A stretch of DNA of 64,000 nt. It comes from Constrictibacter sp. MBR-5 (lineage in GTDB: Bacteria; Pseudomonadota; Alphaproteobacteria; JAJUGE01). Where the stretch lies: positions 124,001 through 188,000 of the forward strand of contig NZ_JBEPTK010000007.1 in NCBI RefSeq assembly GCF_040549485.1, read 5' to 3'. How positions within the stretch are numbered: position 1 is the stretch's first letter; each line of letters begins with the position of its first letter. The position numbers and the translations under genes were made by a program. Shown piece after piece: positions 1 to 8,777 of this stretch. Under the pieces are notes generated by a model that saw nothing but the letters and a program-made list of their open reading frames with translations, was not told the origin of the DNA and did not search any database.

Positions 1-56
1 TACGGCCAATGAGCCGGCGCGGGAGATCAATTGCCCGGAAGCATGGAGGTGCCGTA

Positions 57-962
57 ATGACTGCACGCACCATCACTGTCAGCAGCGCAATCGCTTCAGT
101 TCTTCTATTTGCACAGACCGGACACGCGGCGAATACCGCAGCGGATAAAGCCGCATCTTCTCAGGCCACGCAAGCCGGCTCGGCAAGCCAAGCCAGTCAG
201 CCCGGCGGCACGATCCACGGGCGGAGCGCCGGCGGTCAGGCCACCGCGGGTGCATCGAGTCAATGCCGCCAGGATCTGACCGCGCTGGGGCAGACGATGC
301 AGGAGGATGGATACTGGCTGTCCGGCTATCGCAGCTACGGCACCACCGTCGCCGCGCCGGGTGCCACGGCCACCCCTTCCGCCGCAGGTCGCACGATGGG
401 CCCCTGGGGTGACGTCGGATGGGAGACCCGCCCGCACGTCGAGATGCGCACGCTCTACCGGGCGGCCGACATCCTCGCGCAGCGGGGCAACGAAGAGGCC
501 TGCCGCGAAGTGCTCGACGCCACGCGCACCACGTATCGGGAGTATGCCCAACAACTCGAGGGGATGGGCGTTCAGCCGCAGCAGATCAGCGACTGGCGCC
601 AGGCCGAGATCGTCAACGCCAAGCCGGTTTCCGAAATGGCGTCCGCGGTACGGATCGAAGACATCATCGGCTCCGACCTGCGCAATGCGCAGGACGAGGA
701 CCTCGGCGAAGTCGAAGATGTTGTCCTCGATCCGGCGACCGGCGACGTTAAGCGCGTGATCGTCTCGCGCGGCGGCTTTCTCGGCATGGGCGAAGACCGC
801 GTCGCGGTCCCATGGAACAAGCTTCGCGCGACGCCGGGCATGAACACCCTGGTGCTGCCGGTCAGCGAGCAGGCGATGGAACAGGCGCCGACCTACGACG
901 GCACGATGTCGAGCGAAGCGGCCGATACCGACGCCTATTGGGACAAGACATTGGACAAATAG
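57..962 (+). CDS. Secreted PRC-barrel domain protein
   Basis: 301 residues. The N-terminus (residues 1-25, MTARTITVSSAIA then a hydrophobic stretch ending near AHA-like GHAA) reads as a Sec signal peptide, so the protein is probably periplasmic. The middle is Ala/Ser/Gln-rich linker followed by a region rich in charged residues. The last ~100 residues contain a PRC-barrel: a segment near residue 200 (VRIEDIIGSDLRNAQDEDLG) followed by the typical V-x-D-P-x-T-G-x-V strand pattern. PRC-barrels bind other proteins or RNA; no enzymatic residues are expected. The ATG at 57 is chosen because GGAGG lies 7 bases upstream; an upstream in-frame start at 9 would bury the signal peptide. Function of this particular protein is unknown. 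Confidence 0.85.
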   Translation: MTARTITVSSAIASVLLFAQTGHAANTAADKAASSQATQAGSASQASQPGGTIHGRSAGGQATAGASSQCRQDLTALGQTMQEDGYWLSGYRSYGTTVAAPGATATPSAAGRTMGPWGDVGWETRPHVEMRTLYRAADILAQRGNEEACREVLDATRTTYREYAQQLEGMGVQPQQISDWRQAEIVNAKPVSEMASAVRIEDIIGSDLRNAQDEDLGEVEDVVLDPATGDVKRVIVSRGGFLGMGEDRVAVPWNKLRATPGMNTLVLPVSEQAMEQAPTYDGTMSSEAADTDAYWDKTLDK

Positions 963-992
963 CCCACGCTCCGGTCGCGACCCGGACGATCG

Positions 993-1025
993 AGAGGGCG
1001 GCGGCGCATCGGCGCCGCCCTCTTT
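993..1025. terminator. Rho-independent terminator hairpin
   Basis: A perfect 11-bp stem (AGAGGGCGGCG at 993-1003 pairing with 1013-1023) with a 9-base loop, followed by TTT. It lies 30 bases after the PRC-barrel gene and before the end of the convergent GGDEF-EAL gene, so it can serve the plus-strand gene and possibly both. Confidence 0.8.
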
Positions 1026-1095
1026 CCGCAGCCAGACGCCTGCTCTGCCGTCCGCGCGGGGCGACGCCCCGGAGCGGATCGGCTTGCGGGGCTGC

Positions 1096-3045
1096 TCACA
1101 CGATCAGCCAGAGCATGGCACCGGCGGCCGTCCACAGGCTCACCAGGGAGGCGGCCAGCACGAATGCGCGCTCCCAACCCGGCGCCCGCGCCACGTGCGG
1201 CACATCGTGGATGTCCGGCGCCACACTTCCGGGATCACCCGGCGCGTCGGCGACCGGCGATCCCGCCGCAAGACGGCGGACGAGTGCCGGCACGTCGCCG
1301 ACCGACGCGGGAACCGACGCGCGGCGCTGCTCCCAGTCGCTGATGAAGCGAACGAAATCCTCTTCCGGCAGCGCGCGGCTGAACAGATAGCCCTGCGCTT
1401 CCGTACAGCCGAGTTCCTGGACGAAGCGAAGCTGCTCGGCCGTTTCGACACCTTCCGGCTGGACACGCAGTCCCAGGCTGGAGCCGAGCGCGGCGACGCC
1501 GCGGACGATCGCCGCGTCGCGCGGGTCGTCCATGACCGCACCGATGAACGCCCGGTCGATCTTGATCTTCGACACGGGAAAGGCACGAAGATAGGTCAGC
1601 GTGCCGTAGCCCATGCCGAAGTCGTCGATGACGATCTGGACGCCGCGTCGCGCCAGAGCGGCGAGCTGCGGCAGTGCATCGCCGGCACGGTCCTCGAGCA
1701 TCGCCGTCTCGGTAATCTCGATCTCCAGGCGCCGCGGATCGACACGGTTCCTGTCCAGTGCGGCGGTCACGGCCTCGTAGACGCCGGCATCCCGGAACTG
1801 CGCGGCGGAGACGTTGACCGCGACGGTCAGGTTGTCGAGCCCGGCGGCGTCCCAGCGGCGCAGCGTGGCACAGGCGGCATCGAGCACCCACGCGCCGAGC
1901 GGGCGGATGGCGCCCGTCGCTTCGGCGAGCGGCACGAAACGCGAAGGCTCGACGAAACCCCGCTCCGGATGCGGCCAGCGCAGCAGGGCCTCGGCGCCCG
2001 AGATGCGCCCGGTCGCGAGATCGACCACGGGCTGGAAGTGCAGTGTCAGGCCCGCTTCGTCGATCGCCTGGAGCAGATCGTCCTCGAGCGAATGCGTCTC
2101 CCTGACCTCGCTCTCCGCCTCCGGATCGGCGAAGCGAACCTGTCCCCGGCCGACGCGCTTCGCCTGGGTCAGCGCACTCATCGCCTCGGTCAGCATGCTC
2201 TCGGCGCTGGCCTCGGCGGCGAGCATCGAGATGCCGATCGAGCAGGAGGCCCGCATGCGGATGCCCTCGGCCCGGTACGGCTTGGCGAGGACGAACGTCA
2301 GACGCTCCGCCAGGCTCTCCGTGTCCGCCTGACTGCGCACGCCGGACTGGATGATGCCGAACTCGTCGGCGCCGATGCGCCCGATCATGTCGCCGCCGCG
2401 AATCTGCCGTTCCAGCCGTCGCGCGACGATGCGGAGCAGTTCGTCGGCCGTGCGGTGCCCGGCGGTCTCGTTGACAGCGCGGAAGCGATCGATGTCGCAC
2501 ACCAGCAGCGCGAGCCCTTCACCCGATGCGCGCGCCGCCCGCACCGCCTCGCCGAGCCGGTCCATGAACAGCGTCCGGTTCGGAATGGAGGTGAGCATGT
2601 CGTACGAGTAGGCGGCCGCGAGTTGGCGCTCGATGGCGCGTTCGGCCGTCACGTCGCGCATGATTCCGACGACGTCCCGCCCATGGTCGCCGGACAGATC
2701 CGGGCCGCGCATCGCCATCACGAGCCGGCCCTCGCCGTCTGGAGCGGGTATGCTGAAGCGCGCTTCTCCGGACGAGGCGCCCGGGCCCCGCTCCAGCAGC
2801 CGCTCGACCCGCACGCGATCACGGGGATCGACGAGATCGGCGAGCAGCCGCCCGATGCAGGTCTCCGGCTCCAGCCCCGTCACGGCCTGCCACGTATCGG
2901 ACACCGACGCGAGCGTTCCGTCCGCACGGGCGCGGAACAGCGTGAAGCCGGGAACGGCCGCACCGAGCCATTCGAGGACGGCGGCGGATTGATCACCCGT
3001 GGCGGGATTTCTCTTCGCCAAACCAGGCTCGGGCAACTGCGCCAT
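1096..3045 (-). CDS. PAS-GGDEF-EAL cyclic-di-GMP protein with C-terminal membrane anchor
   Basis: 649 residues. Order of parts: PAS domain (~20-140), GGDEF domain (~150-315), EAL domain (~340-580), then a Pro/Ala/Asp-rich linker and a single hydrophobic segment of ~23 residues at the extreme C-terminus. The GGDEF signature reads GADEF (second Gly replaced by Ala), which may weaken or abolish diguanylate cyclase activity, while the inhibitory RxxD site (RGGD) sits five residues before it. The EAL domain keeps its key motifs: EALLRW, IEITET, DDFGMGYG, KIDRAFI, PEGVET and QGYLFSRALP, so c-di-GMP phosphodiesterase activity is expected. The ATG at 3045 is preferred over TTG at 3066. The tail anchor is unusual because membrane segments of this family are normally N-terminal. 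Confidence 0.9.
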   Translation of the reverse strand: MAQLPEPGLAKRNPATGDQSAAVLEWLGAAVPGFTLFRARADGTLASVSDTWQAVTGLEPETCIGRLLADLVDPRDRVRVERLLERGPGASSGEARFSIPAPDGEGRLVMAMRGPDLSGDHGRDVVGIMRDVTAERAIERQLAAAYSYDMLTSIPNRTLFMDRLGEAVRAARASGEGLALLVCDIDRFRAVNETAGHRTADELLRIVARRLERQIRGGDMIGRIGADEFGIIQSGVRSQADTESLAERLTFVLAKPYRAEGIRMRASCSIGISMLAAEASAESMLTEAMSALTQAKRVGRGQVRFADPEAESEVRETHSLEDDLLQAIDEAGLTLHFQPVVDLATGRISGAEALLRWPHPERGFVEPSRFVPLAEATGAIRPLGAWVLDAACATLRRWDAAGLDNLTVAVNVSAAQFRDAGVYEAVTAALDRNRVDPRRLEIEITETAMLEDRAGDALPQLAALARRGVQIVIDDFGMGYGTLTYLRAFPVSKIKIDRAFIGAVMDDPRDAAIVRGVAALGSSLGLRVQPEGVETAEQLRFVQELGCTEAQGYLFSRALPEEDFVRFISDWEQRRASVPASVGDVPALVRRLAAGSPVADAPGDPGSVAPDIHDVPHVARAPGWERAFVLAASLVSLWTAAGAMLWLIV

Positions 3046-3388
3046 GGGGCTACCGCTTCGCCTCAAAAGATACGGACATTAAATACATGGTCCATCGGAA
3101 AAAGATAAGAAGTCGTTACTGAATGTCCGCTAGGATAGATTGTCAATTCAGCTCGTTTTATTGTATATTGAATAAAATTTTACACGAACCACCGATGCCC
3201 CGGTGCCCTCTCCGCATCGGACGCGCGACGCCGAGACGGACAAAGCCGAGGAATGCGCCGAAAAAAAGACGGGAAGCAGAAAGACGGGGAGCAGGATGTG
3301 CGGCGACGCGGCGCTGCCGCGCCTCGGAGAGACGCGGGCCGCACCGGGAAGAGCGAGGGATGAGCACCCGGGCCAGGACGGCCCTCCC
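3046..3388. other. Intergenic region with AT-rich promoter-like segment
   Basis: About 340 bases without a gene between the divergent side of the GGDEF-EAL gene and the end of the cinA-like gene. Bases ~3062-3190 are clearly AT-richer than the surroundings. On the minus strand a TTGACA lies near 3140-3145, so this is probably the promoter of the GGDEF-EAL gene, although a matching -10 box is weak. The remaining part (3200-3388) is GC-rich and shows only an imperfect internal repeat of AGACGGGAAGCAG; no gene was recognised. Confidence 0.4.
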
Positions 3389-4159
3389 TCAGCCGCGCAC
3401 GTCGTCCAGAACGTCGCCGCCGAGGTCGCGGATCATCGCCACGATGGCGTCGCCGGCGGCGTCGAGGTCGGCCGGATCCGTGCTGCGGACGACGAGGTTG
3501 ACCCCGTTGCCGCCAGGTGCGCCGTAGTAGGGATAGGATCCGATGTCAGAGTGCGGGAAGCGCTTCTGGATCTCGCCGAGCGGGCCGGCCAGCACGCCTT
3601 CCACCACGCGAGTGCCGATGGTCCGCGAGCGCACCGTCTTACCGCCGCGCAGCAACGGCTTCGCCGCCTCGAACATCGCCCGCATGATCTGCGGCACGCC
3701 GGCCATGACGAAGACGTTCTCGACCCGGAAGCCGGGCGCGATGGATACGGCGTTGTCCACCAGTTCCGCCCCTTCGGGCATCAGCGTCATGCGCTTACGC
3801 GCCTCGGTGAACTCGCGGTCGTTGTTGCGGTACCATTCCTCGAGCCGCGCATAGGCGACCGGATGATGAACCGCCCGCCGTCCAAACGCCTTGGCGACCG
3901 ATTCCGGCGTGATGTCGTCGTGCGTCGGGCCGATGCCGCCGGTCGTGAAGACGTAGGTGTAGCGCGCCCGAAGCGCATTCACCGCCGCCACGATCTCGTC
4001 CTCGATGTCCGGGACGACGCGCACCTCGCGCAACTGCACGCCGACCTCGTTCAGGCCCTGCCCGAGGAAGGCGAGGTTCGCGTCCTGCACCCGGCCGGAG
4101 AGGATCTCGTTGCCGATGATGCAGAGCGCGGCGGTGACGGTATCGGAACTGTCGGACAT
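3389..4159 (-). CDS. CinA-type molybdopterin-binding domain protein
   Basis: 256 residues. The sequence starts with the typical CIIGNEILSG motif and has TTGGIGPTHDD (residues ~70-80), the hallmark of MoaB/MogA/CinA N-terminal domains that bind molybdopterin or act on nicotinamide nucleotides. The C-terminal CinA amidase domain is absent, so this is the short form common in alphaproteobacteria, annotated as competence/damage-inducible protein A domain; its real role is uncertain. The ATG at 4159 is chosen because upstream codons to 4324 are low-complexity Arg/Ala and run into the region divergent to the next gene. Confidence 0.85.
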   Translation of the reverse strand: MSDSSDTVTAALCIIGNEILSGRVQDANLAFLGQGLNEVGVQLREVRVVPDIEDEIVAAVNALRARYTYVFTTGGIGPTHDDITPESVAKAFGRRAVHHPVAYARLEEWYRNNDREFTEARKRMTLMPEGAELVDNAVSIAPGFRVENVFVMAGVPQIMRAMFEAAKPLLRGGKTVRSRTIGTRVVEGVLAGPLGEIQKRFPHSDIGSYPYYGAPGGNGVNLVVRSTDPADLDAAGDAIVAMIRDLGGDVLDDVRG

Positions 4160-4339
4160 GGCGGAACCCGGTCGCGGAAGGCGACGGCAAGCATATCGCC
4201 GTGAGGCGGAGGGTGCCAGCGACCGTGCCGCTTCGATGCCTGCGGTCCGCCGGCCGTCGTATCCGAGCGCACGACGCGACGTGCCGCCGGACGCTTTACG
4301 TGCGATGATCGCCCTGCGCTGCAACCGGGAGTCCCCGTC

Positions 4340-4768
4340 ATGAGCACCGAGGAAACCGCTCGCCTTATCCGGCGTACCTATGAGGCCTACGGCCGTGGCG
4401 ACCTGCAGACGGTCTTCGCCGGACTGGCGGACGATATCGAATGGACATCACAGGGCGCCGACGATGCGCTCCCCTGGGCTGGCCGGTTCTCCGGGCATGA
4501 TCAGGTCGGGCAGTTCTTTGCACGGGTGGCCGAGACGGTCGCCGTCGAGACGTTCGAAGTCCTCGACATCATCGTCCAAGGCGACCGCGCCGCGGTCGTC
4601 GCCCGGATCACGGCCCGGCTGCGGACGAACGGCCTCCCGCTGGCTGCCGAGAAGGCCGACATCCTCCGGGTACGCGACGGAAAGATCGTGCGTTTCACCG
4701 AGTACTACGACACCGGTCTCGTGGCCCGGACACTCGCCGCACCCGCGGAGGAGCAGCGGCCCGCCTGA
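4340..4768 (+). CDS. SnoaL/NTF2-like domain protein
   Basis: 142 residues. The pattern at the start (IRRTYEAYGRGD, then W near residue 35), the RVAETVAVETFEVLDIIVQGDRAAV middle and the ADILRVRDGKIVRFTEYYDT end is that of SnoaL-like ketosteroid-isomerase-related proteins: a small alpha+beta cone with a ligand pocket. No catalytic assignment can be made. It starts 180 bases from the divergent cinA-like gene and is followed 34 bases later by the Kef-type antiporter gene, so the two may be co-transcribed. Confidence 0.8.
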   Translation: MSTEETARLIRRTYEAYGRGDLQTVFAGLADDIEWTSQGADDALPWAGRFSGHDQVGQFFARVAETVAVETFEVLDIIVQGDRAAVVARITARLRTNGLPLAAEKADILRVRDGKIVRFTEYYDTGLVARTLAAPAEEQRPA

Positions 4769-4802
4769 CGGGAGACCGTGAGGCGGTCCGAAAGGGCATG
4801 CT

Positions 4803-6638
4803 ATGCTGCTTCCGGCCGAGAAGGCGCTCGGATCCGGAAAGAAGCATGTCGTGAGCCTTACCTTCGTCGAACTGGCGATCTTCCTCGCGGCGGCCGTGGT
4901 GGCCGTGCCGATCACCCGCTGGCTCGGGCTGGGCGCGGTGATCGGCTACCTCGTCGCCGGGGTCGCGATCGGCCCCTTCGGCTTCGGCCTCGTCTACGAT
5001 GTCGATTCGATCCTGCACTTCGCCGAGTTCGGCGTCGTTATGCTGCTGTTCCTGATCGGCCTGGAACTCCAGCCGCGGCGCCTGCTGATCATGCGGCGGC
5101 AGATCCTGGGACTCGGCGTCGGGCAGCTGCTCGTCACGACGGTACCGCTGGTAGGGGCCTGTCTGGTTCTCGGCCTCGGGATCGCCGAGTCGCTGGTGCT
5201 CGGGTTCGCCCTGTCGCTGTCGTCCACCGCCTTCGCCCTGCAGATCCTGGCGGAGAAGAACCAGTTGGCGACACGGCATGGCCGCGGCGCCTTCTCGATC
5301 CTCCTGTTGCAGGACATCGCTGTCATACCGATGCTGGCGTTGCTGCCGCTGCTGGCGGTGGGCGAGGCGGCGCCGGAATGGGGCGACGTCGCCAAGGCGC
5401 TCGTGGCGATCGCCGCACTGGTGGTTCTCGGGCGCTACGGCCTGCGATACGCCCTGCGCGTCGTGGCGCGCGCCGACACCAACGAAGTTTTCATCGCGCT
5501 CTCGCTGCTGACGGTGGTCGGTGCTGCGATGCTGATGGAATGGGCCGGCCTCTCCATGGGGCTGGGCGCCTTCATCGCGGGCGTGCTGCTGGCAGACTCC
5601 GAGTACCGGCACGCCCTGCAGGTGCATATCGAGCCGTTCGAGGGCCTGCTGCTCGGCCTGTTCTTCATCGCCGTCGGCATGGCGGTCAATCTCGGCCTCC
5701 TCGCCGAGATGCCGCTGGCGATCCTGGGTTTGGTCACAGGGCTGGTGACCATCAAGGCCGCGGCGATCTATGGTCTCGCCCGGCGGACGAAGATGGCGCC
5801 GATGGCCGCGCTGCGCTTGGCGACCGTCATCTCCCAGGGTGGCGAGTTCGCCTTCGTGCTGCTGTCGGCGGCGGTCGGCGCCTACATCCTCGACCAACGC
5901 ACGGCGGACATCGTCATCCTGGTCGTCTCGGTCTCGATGCTGACCACGCCGCTGCTGTACATCGCGGTGGAGGCCCTCGATGCCCGCCGCACCGCGCGCG
6001 ACCGCCCCGAATACGACACGCCGCCGCGCGAGGAGCCGCTGGTGATCATCGCCGGCTTCGGCCGCGTCGGGCAGATGATCGGGCGCATCCTGGTGGCGAA
6101 AAAGATCCCGTTCGCCGCGTTGGAGTCGAACCCGCAGCAGATCGACTTCATGCGACGGTTCGGCGCCAAGGTCTATTACGGCGACTCCTCTCGCCTCGAC
6201 ATCCTCCGCGCGATGGGCATCGACAAGGCGAGCGCCTTCGTCCTGACCGTCGACGACGTGGAGCGCTCACTCGCGACGGCGCGGGTGGTCCGCGAACACT
6301 TTCCGGACCTGCCGATCTACGCGCGCGCCCGTGACCGCCGCCACGCCTACCGGCTGATGGATCTCGGCATCGAACTGATCGAGCGCGAGACGTTCCACTC
6401 CAGCCTGGTCATGGCGCGCCAGGTACTGGAATGCGTCGGCCTGACCGACGGCGAGGCGGCACGCGCGGTCGAGACCTTCCGTGAGCACGACATCGAGCAT
6501 CTGCGCCGGTCGCAGAAGCACCACACCGACGAGCAGCGCCTGATCTATCTGGCGAAGCAGGCGGCCGAGGAGTTGGAAGAACTGTTCGCCCAGGACGCCG
6601 CCCGCGAGACGCAGCCGGAACGGCAGGCGGCCGAATAG
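4803..6638 (+). CDS. Kef-type monovalent cation:proton antiporter (CPA2 family)
   Basis: 611 residues from ATG 4803. Residues ~20-395 are a CPA2 transporter domain with about a dozen hydrophobic segments and the family motifs GYLVAG, LLFLIGLEL, LSLSSTAFALQIL and LLLQDIAVIP. Residues ~405-525 form an RCK-N/TrkA-N regulatory domain starting with GFGRVGQ (nucleotide-binding Rossmann glycines). The tail is charged and helical. KefB/KefC homologues export K+ in exchange for H+ and are gated by glutathione adducts; that regulation cannot be read here. A GTG at 4851 preceded by GGAAAGAAG may be the true start: it gives a more usual N-terminus (SLTFVELAIF). Confidence 0.9.
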   Translation: MLLPAEKALGSGKKHVVSLTFVELAIFLAAAVVAVPITRWLGLGAVIGYLVAGVAIGPFGFGLVYDVDSILHFAEFGVVMLLFLIGLELQPRRLLIMRRQILGLGVGQLLVTTVPLVGACLVLGLGIAESLVLGFALSLSSTAFALQILAEKNQLATRHGRGAFSILLLQDIAVIPMLALLPLLAVGEAAPEWGDVAKALVAIAALVVLGRYGLRYALRVVARADTNEVFIALSLLTVVGAAMLMEWAGLSMGLGAFIAGVLLADSEYRHALQVHIEPFEGLLLGLFFIAVGMAVNLGLLAEMPLAILGLVTGLVTIKAAAIYGLARRTKMAPMAALRLATVISQGGEFAFVLLSAAVGAYILDQRTADIVILVVSVSMLTTPLLYIAVEALDARRTARDRPEYDTPPREEPLVIIAGFGRVGQMIGRILVAKKIPFAALESNPQQIDFMRRFGAKVYYGDSSRLDILRAMGIDKASAFVLTVDDVERSLATARVVREHFPDLPIYARARDRRHAYRLMDLGIELIERETFHSSLVMARQVLECVGLTDGEAARAVETFREHDIEHLRRSQKHHTDEQRLIYLAKQAAEELEELFAQDAARETQPERQAAE

Positions 6639-6696
6639 GCCGCCCGCACCCTCGTCGCCGGTCAGCGGCTGCCCATGCCGCGCGGATGCCGGTGCG

Positions 6697-7905
6697 TCAG
6701 GAGGTCCTGCGCCGCTCCAGGACCACGCCGCCGTCGATCAGCTTGGCGATCTCGGCGTCGGTATAGCCGGCGTGATGCAGCACGTCGCGGCCGTCCGCAC
6801 CATACTCCGGCGGCTTCGCGCGGACCGAGCCCGGCGTGCGGCTCATCTTCACCGGAATGCCGGTGGCCTGATACCCGTCGAGTTCGACCCGCATCTTGCG
6901 ATGGACCGTGTGCGGCGCCGTCATCACCTCGGGGATCGCATTGACCGGGCCGGCCGGCACCATCTCGCGGAGCAGCCGATCGCACAGCTCGTCGCCGTCG
7001 AGAGCGGACAGCTTCGCCTCGATCGCGGGCTTCAGCGTCGCGCGGTTCTCCGAACGCAGGGCGTTGTCCGCATAGCGCGGATCGTCCGACAGCTCCGGCG
7101 CCCCGATCGCCGCGCACAGGCGGCGGAACTGCCCGTTGTTCCCGATGGCGAGAAACACCGGCTTCGTTCCCGACTGGAACACGTCGTAGGGATAGATGTT
7201 CGGATGCGCGTTGCCGGTGATGACCGGCGCCTTGCCGGACATCAGATAGTTCGCGCCCTGGGGATGCAGCAGCGACACGGCGCAGTCGTAGAGGGTCACG
7301 TCGAGATGCTGGCCCCTCCCCGAACGGCCGCGCTCGATGATCGCCATCAGGATGCCGATCACGGCGTTCAGGCCGGTGCCCATGTCGACCATCGGCGTGC
7401 CGACCCGCACCGGACCGCTCTCCGGCGAGCCGTTGACGCTGAGCATGCCTGACATCGCCTGGATGACGGCGTCGTAGCCCGGGAAGCCGCCGAGCGGGCC
7501 GTCGGGCCCGAAGCCCGTCACGCTGCAGTGGACGAGCCCGGGGAAGCGCTTCGAGAGCACTTCCTCGTAGCCGAGGCCCCATTTCTCCAGACTGCCCGGC
7601 TTGAAGTTCTCGATCAGTACATCGGCCGTCTCGAGCAGGCGCAGCAGCACGGCCTTGCCCTCGGGCTTGGACACGTCGAGGCCGAGCGAGCGCTTGTTGC
7701 GGTTGACGCCCTCGAAATAGGCGGCGCGGCCCTCGTTGAACGGGGGACCCCAGTCGCGGGTCTCGTCGCCCTGGGGCGGCTCGACCTTGATCACCTCGGC
7801 GCCGTGATCGGCGAGGATCTGCGTGCAGTACGGCCCGCCGAGCACGCGGGTCAGGTCGACGACACGGATGCCGGCGAGCGCGCCGGCGGGTGTGGTAGCG
7901 GGCAT
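6697..7905 (-). CDS. Class III CoA transferase (CaiB/BaiF family)
   Basis: 402 residues. It has the family opening (GIRVVDLTRVLGGPYCTQILADHGAEVIKVE), the KRSLGLD block, the glycine-rich GFGPDGPL segment and the catalytic Asp in MVDMGTG (around residue 170), which forms the aspartyl-CoA intermediate. Such enzymes move CoA between carboxylic acids, for example formyl-CoA or carnitine-CoA; the substrate cannot be inferred. The ATG at 7905 has AAGGGTGATCG upstream and fits the family start; the frame continues upstream but into unconserved sequence. Convergent with the Kef-type gene; the NIPSNAP gene is divergent and may share the promoter region. Confidence 0.9.
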   Translation of the reverse strand: MPATTPAGALAGIRVVDLTRVLGGPYCTQILADHGAEVIKVEPPQGDETRDWGPPFNEGRAAYFEGVNRNKRSLGLDVSKPEGKAVLLRLLETADVLIENFKPGSLEKWGLGYEEVLSKRFPGLVHCSVTGFGPDGPLGGFPGYDAVIQAMSGMLSVNGSPESGPVRVGTPMVDMGTGLNAVIGILMAIIERGRSGRGQHLDVTLYDCAVSLLHPQGANYLMSGKAPVITGNAHPNIYPYDVFQSGTKPVFLAIGNNGQFRRLCAAIGAPELSDDPRYADNALRSENRATLKPAIEAKLSALDGDELCDRLLREMVPAGPVNAIPEVMTAPHTVHRKMRVELDGYQATGIPVKMSRTPGSVRAKPPEYGADGRDVLHHAGYTDAEIAKLIDGGVVLERRRTS

Positions 7906-8059
7906 GATGCGATCACCCTTGCGGAGGCGACCTAATAGGCCGCGGTCCGCACGCGGATGCAAGAGCGGTATACCTACGCGATCCGCACGCGAGTCCCCTG
8001 CCCCCGCGGGCAGGAGGCGTGTATGCTGCGCCGTCGTTGCGACCCCGCGAGGAAGACGC

Positions 8060-8695
8060 ATGCTCTACGAACTGCGCACCTACACCTTCGTGCCGGGCAA
8101 GATGCCCGAATATCTCAAGCTTTCGGAGGAAGTCGGCTCGAAGGTGCGCGGCGACCGCTACGGCAAGCGGCTCGGCTCCTGGACCGCCGAGATCGGCGTA
8201 CTCAACCAAGTCTGGCATCTCTGGGAATATGAGAGCTACGAGGAGCGCACCCGGCTGCGGGCCGAACTGTCGCAGAACCGGGACTGGACCGATGGCTTCA
8301 CGTCGAAGATCCGGCCGCTGCTGGCGCGCCAGGAGATCCGGTTCATGAACGCCTTCCTGCCGTTCAAGGCGCCCGCCAAGGCGGGCAACGTCTATGAGTT
8401 GCGGATCTATCGCGCCAATGCCGGAGCGGTGAAGCCGTGGTCCGAGCTGTTCAAGGCGATCATGCCGGTCCGCGAGAAATATTCGGCCAACGTCTGCGCC
8501 TGGACCGTGGAGTCCCCGGACCCCAACTCCGTGGCGCATTTGTGGGCCTATCGGGACCTTCTGGAGCGTCGCGATGCCCGGGACGCCGCCCTGCGCGACC
8601 CGGACTGGCAGGCGTTTCTCGGCAAGGGCACCGCGATGCTGGCGGAGATGCAGTCGGTGATCATGCTCCCGACCGCCGTGTCGCCGCTGAAGTGA
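8060..8695 (+). CDS. NIPSNAP family protein
   Basis: 211 residues built of two repeated ferredoxin-like halves: MLYELRTYTFVPGKMPEYL at the start and VYELRIYRANAGAVKPW near residue 113. This duplication and the ELRxY opening define NIPSNAP proteins, dimeric alpha-beta-barrel proteins of unclear function often found beside acyl-CoA metabolism genes. Here it is divergent from a CoA transferase, 154 bases apart, which suggests a role in the same acyl-CoA pathway. ATG 8060 is preceded by GAGGAAG. Confidence 0.9.
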   Translation: MLYELRTYTFVPGKMPEYLKLSEEVGSKVRGDRYGKRLGSWTAEIGVLNQVWHLWEYESYEERTRLRAELSQNRDWTDGFTSKIRPLLARQEIRFMNAFLPFKAPAKAGNVYELRIYRANAGAVKPWSELFKAIMPVREKYSANVCAWTVESPDPNSVAHLWAYRDLLERRDARDAALRDPDWQAFLGKGTAMLAEMQSVIMLPTAVSPLK

Positions 8696-8777
8696 CGCCG
8701 CCGCGCGCCCGTTCTTCGAGACATCCAATCCCGTCCGGCGCCCCATGGTGGCGCACCGAGGCCGGCAGGAGGCCAGC

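Noticed and set aside
1084-3108. Plus-strand open frame of 674 codons opposite the GGDEF-EAL gene
   Set aside because: Shadow frame; the minus strand encodes complete PAS, GGDEF and EAL motifs.
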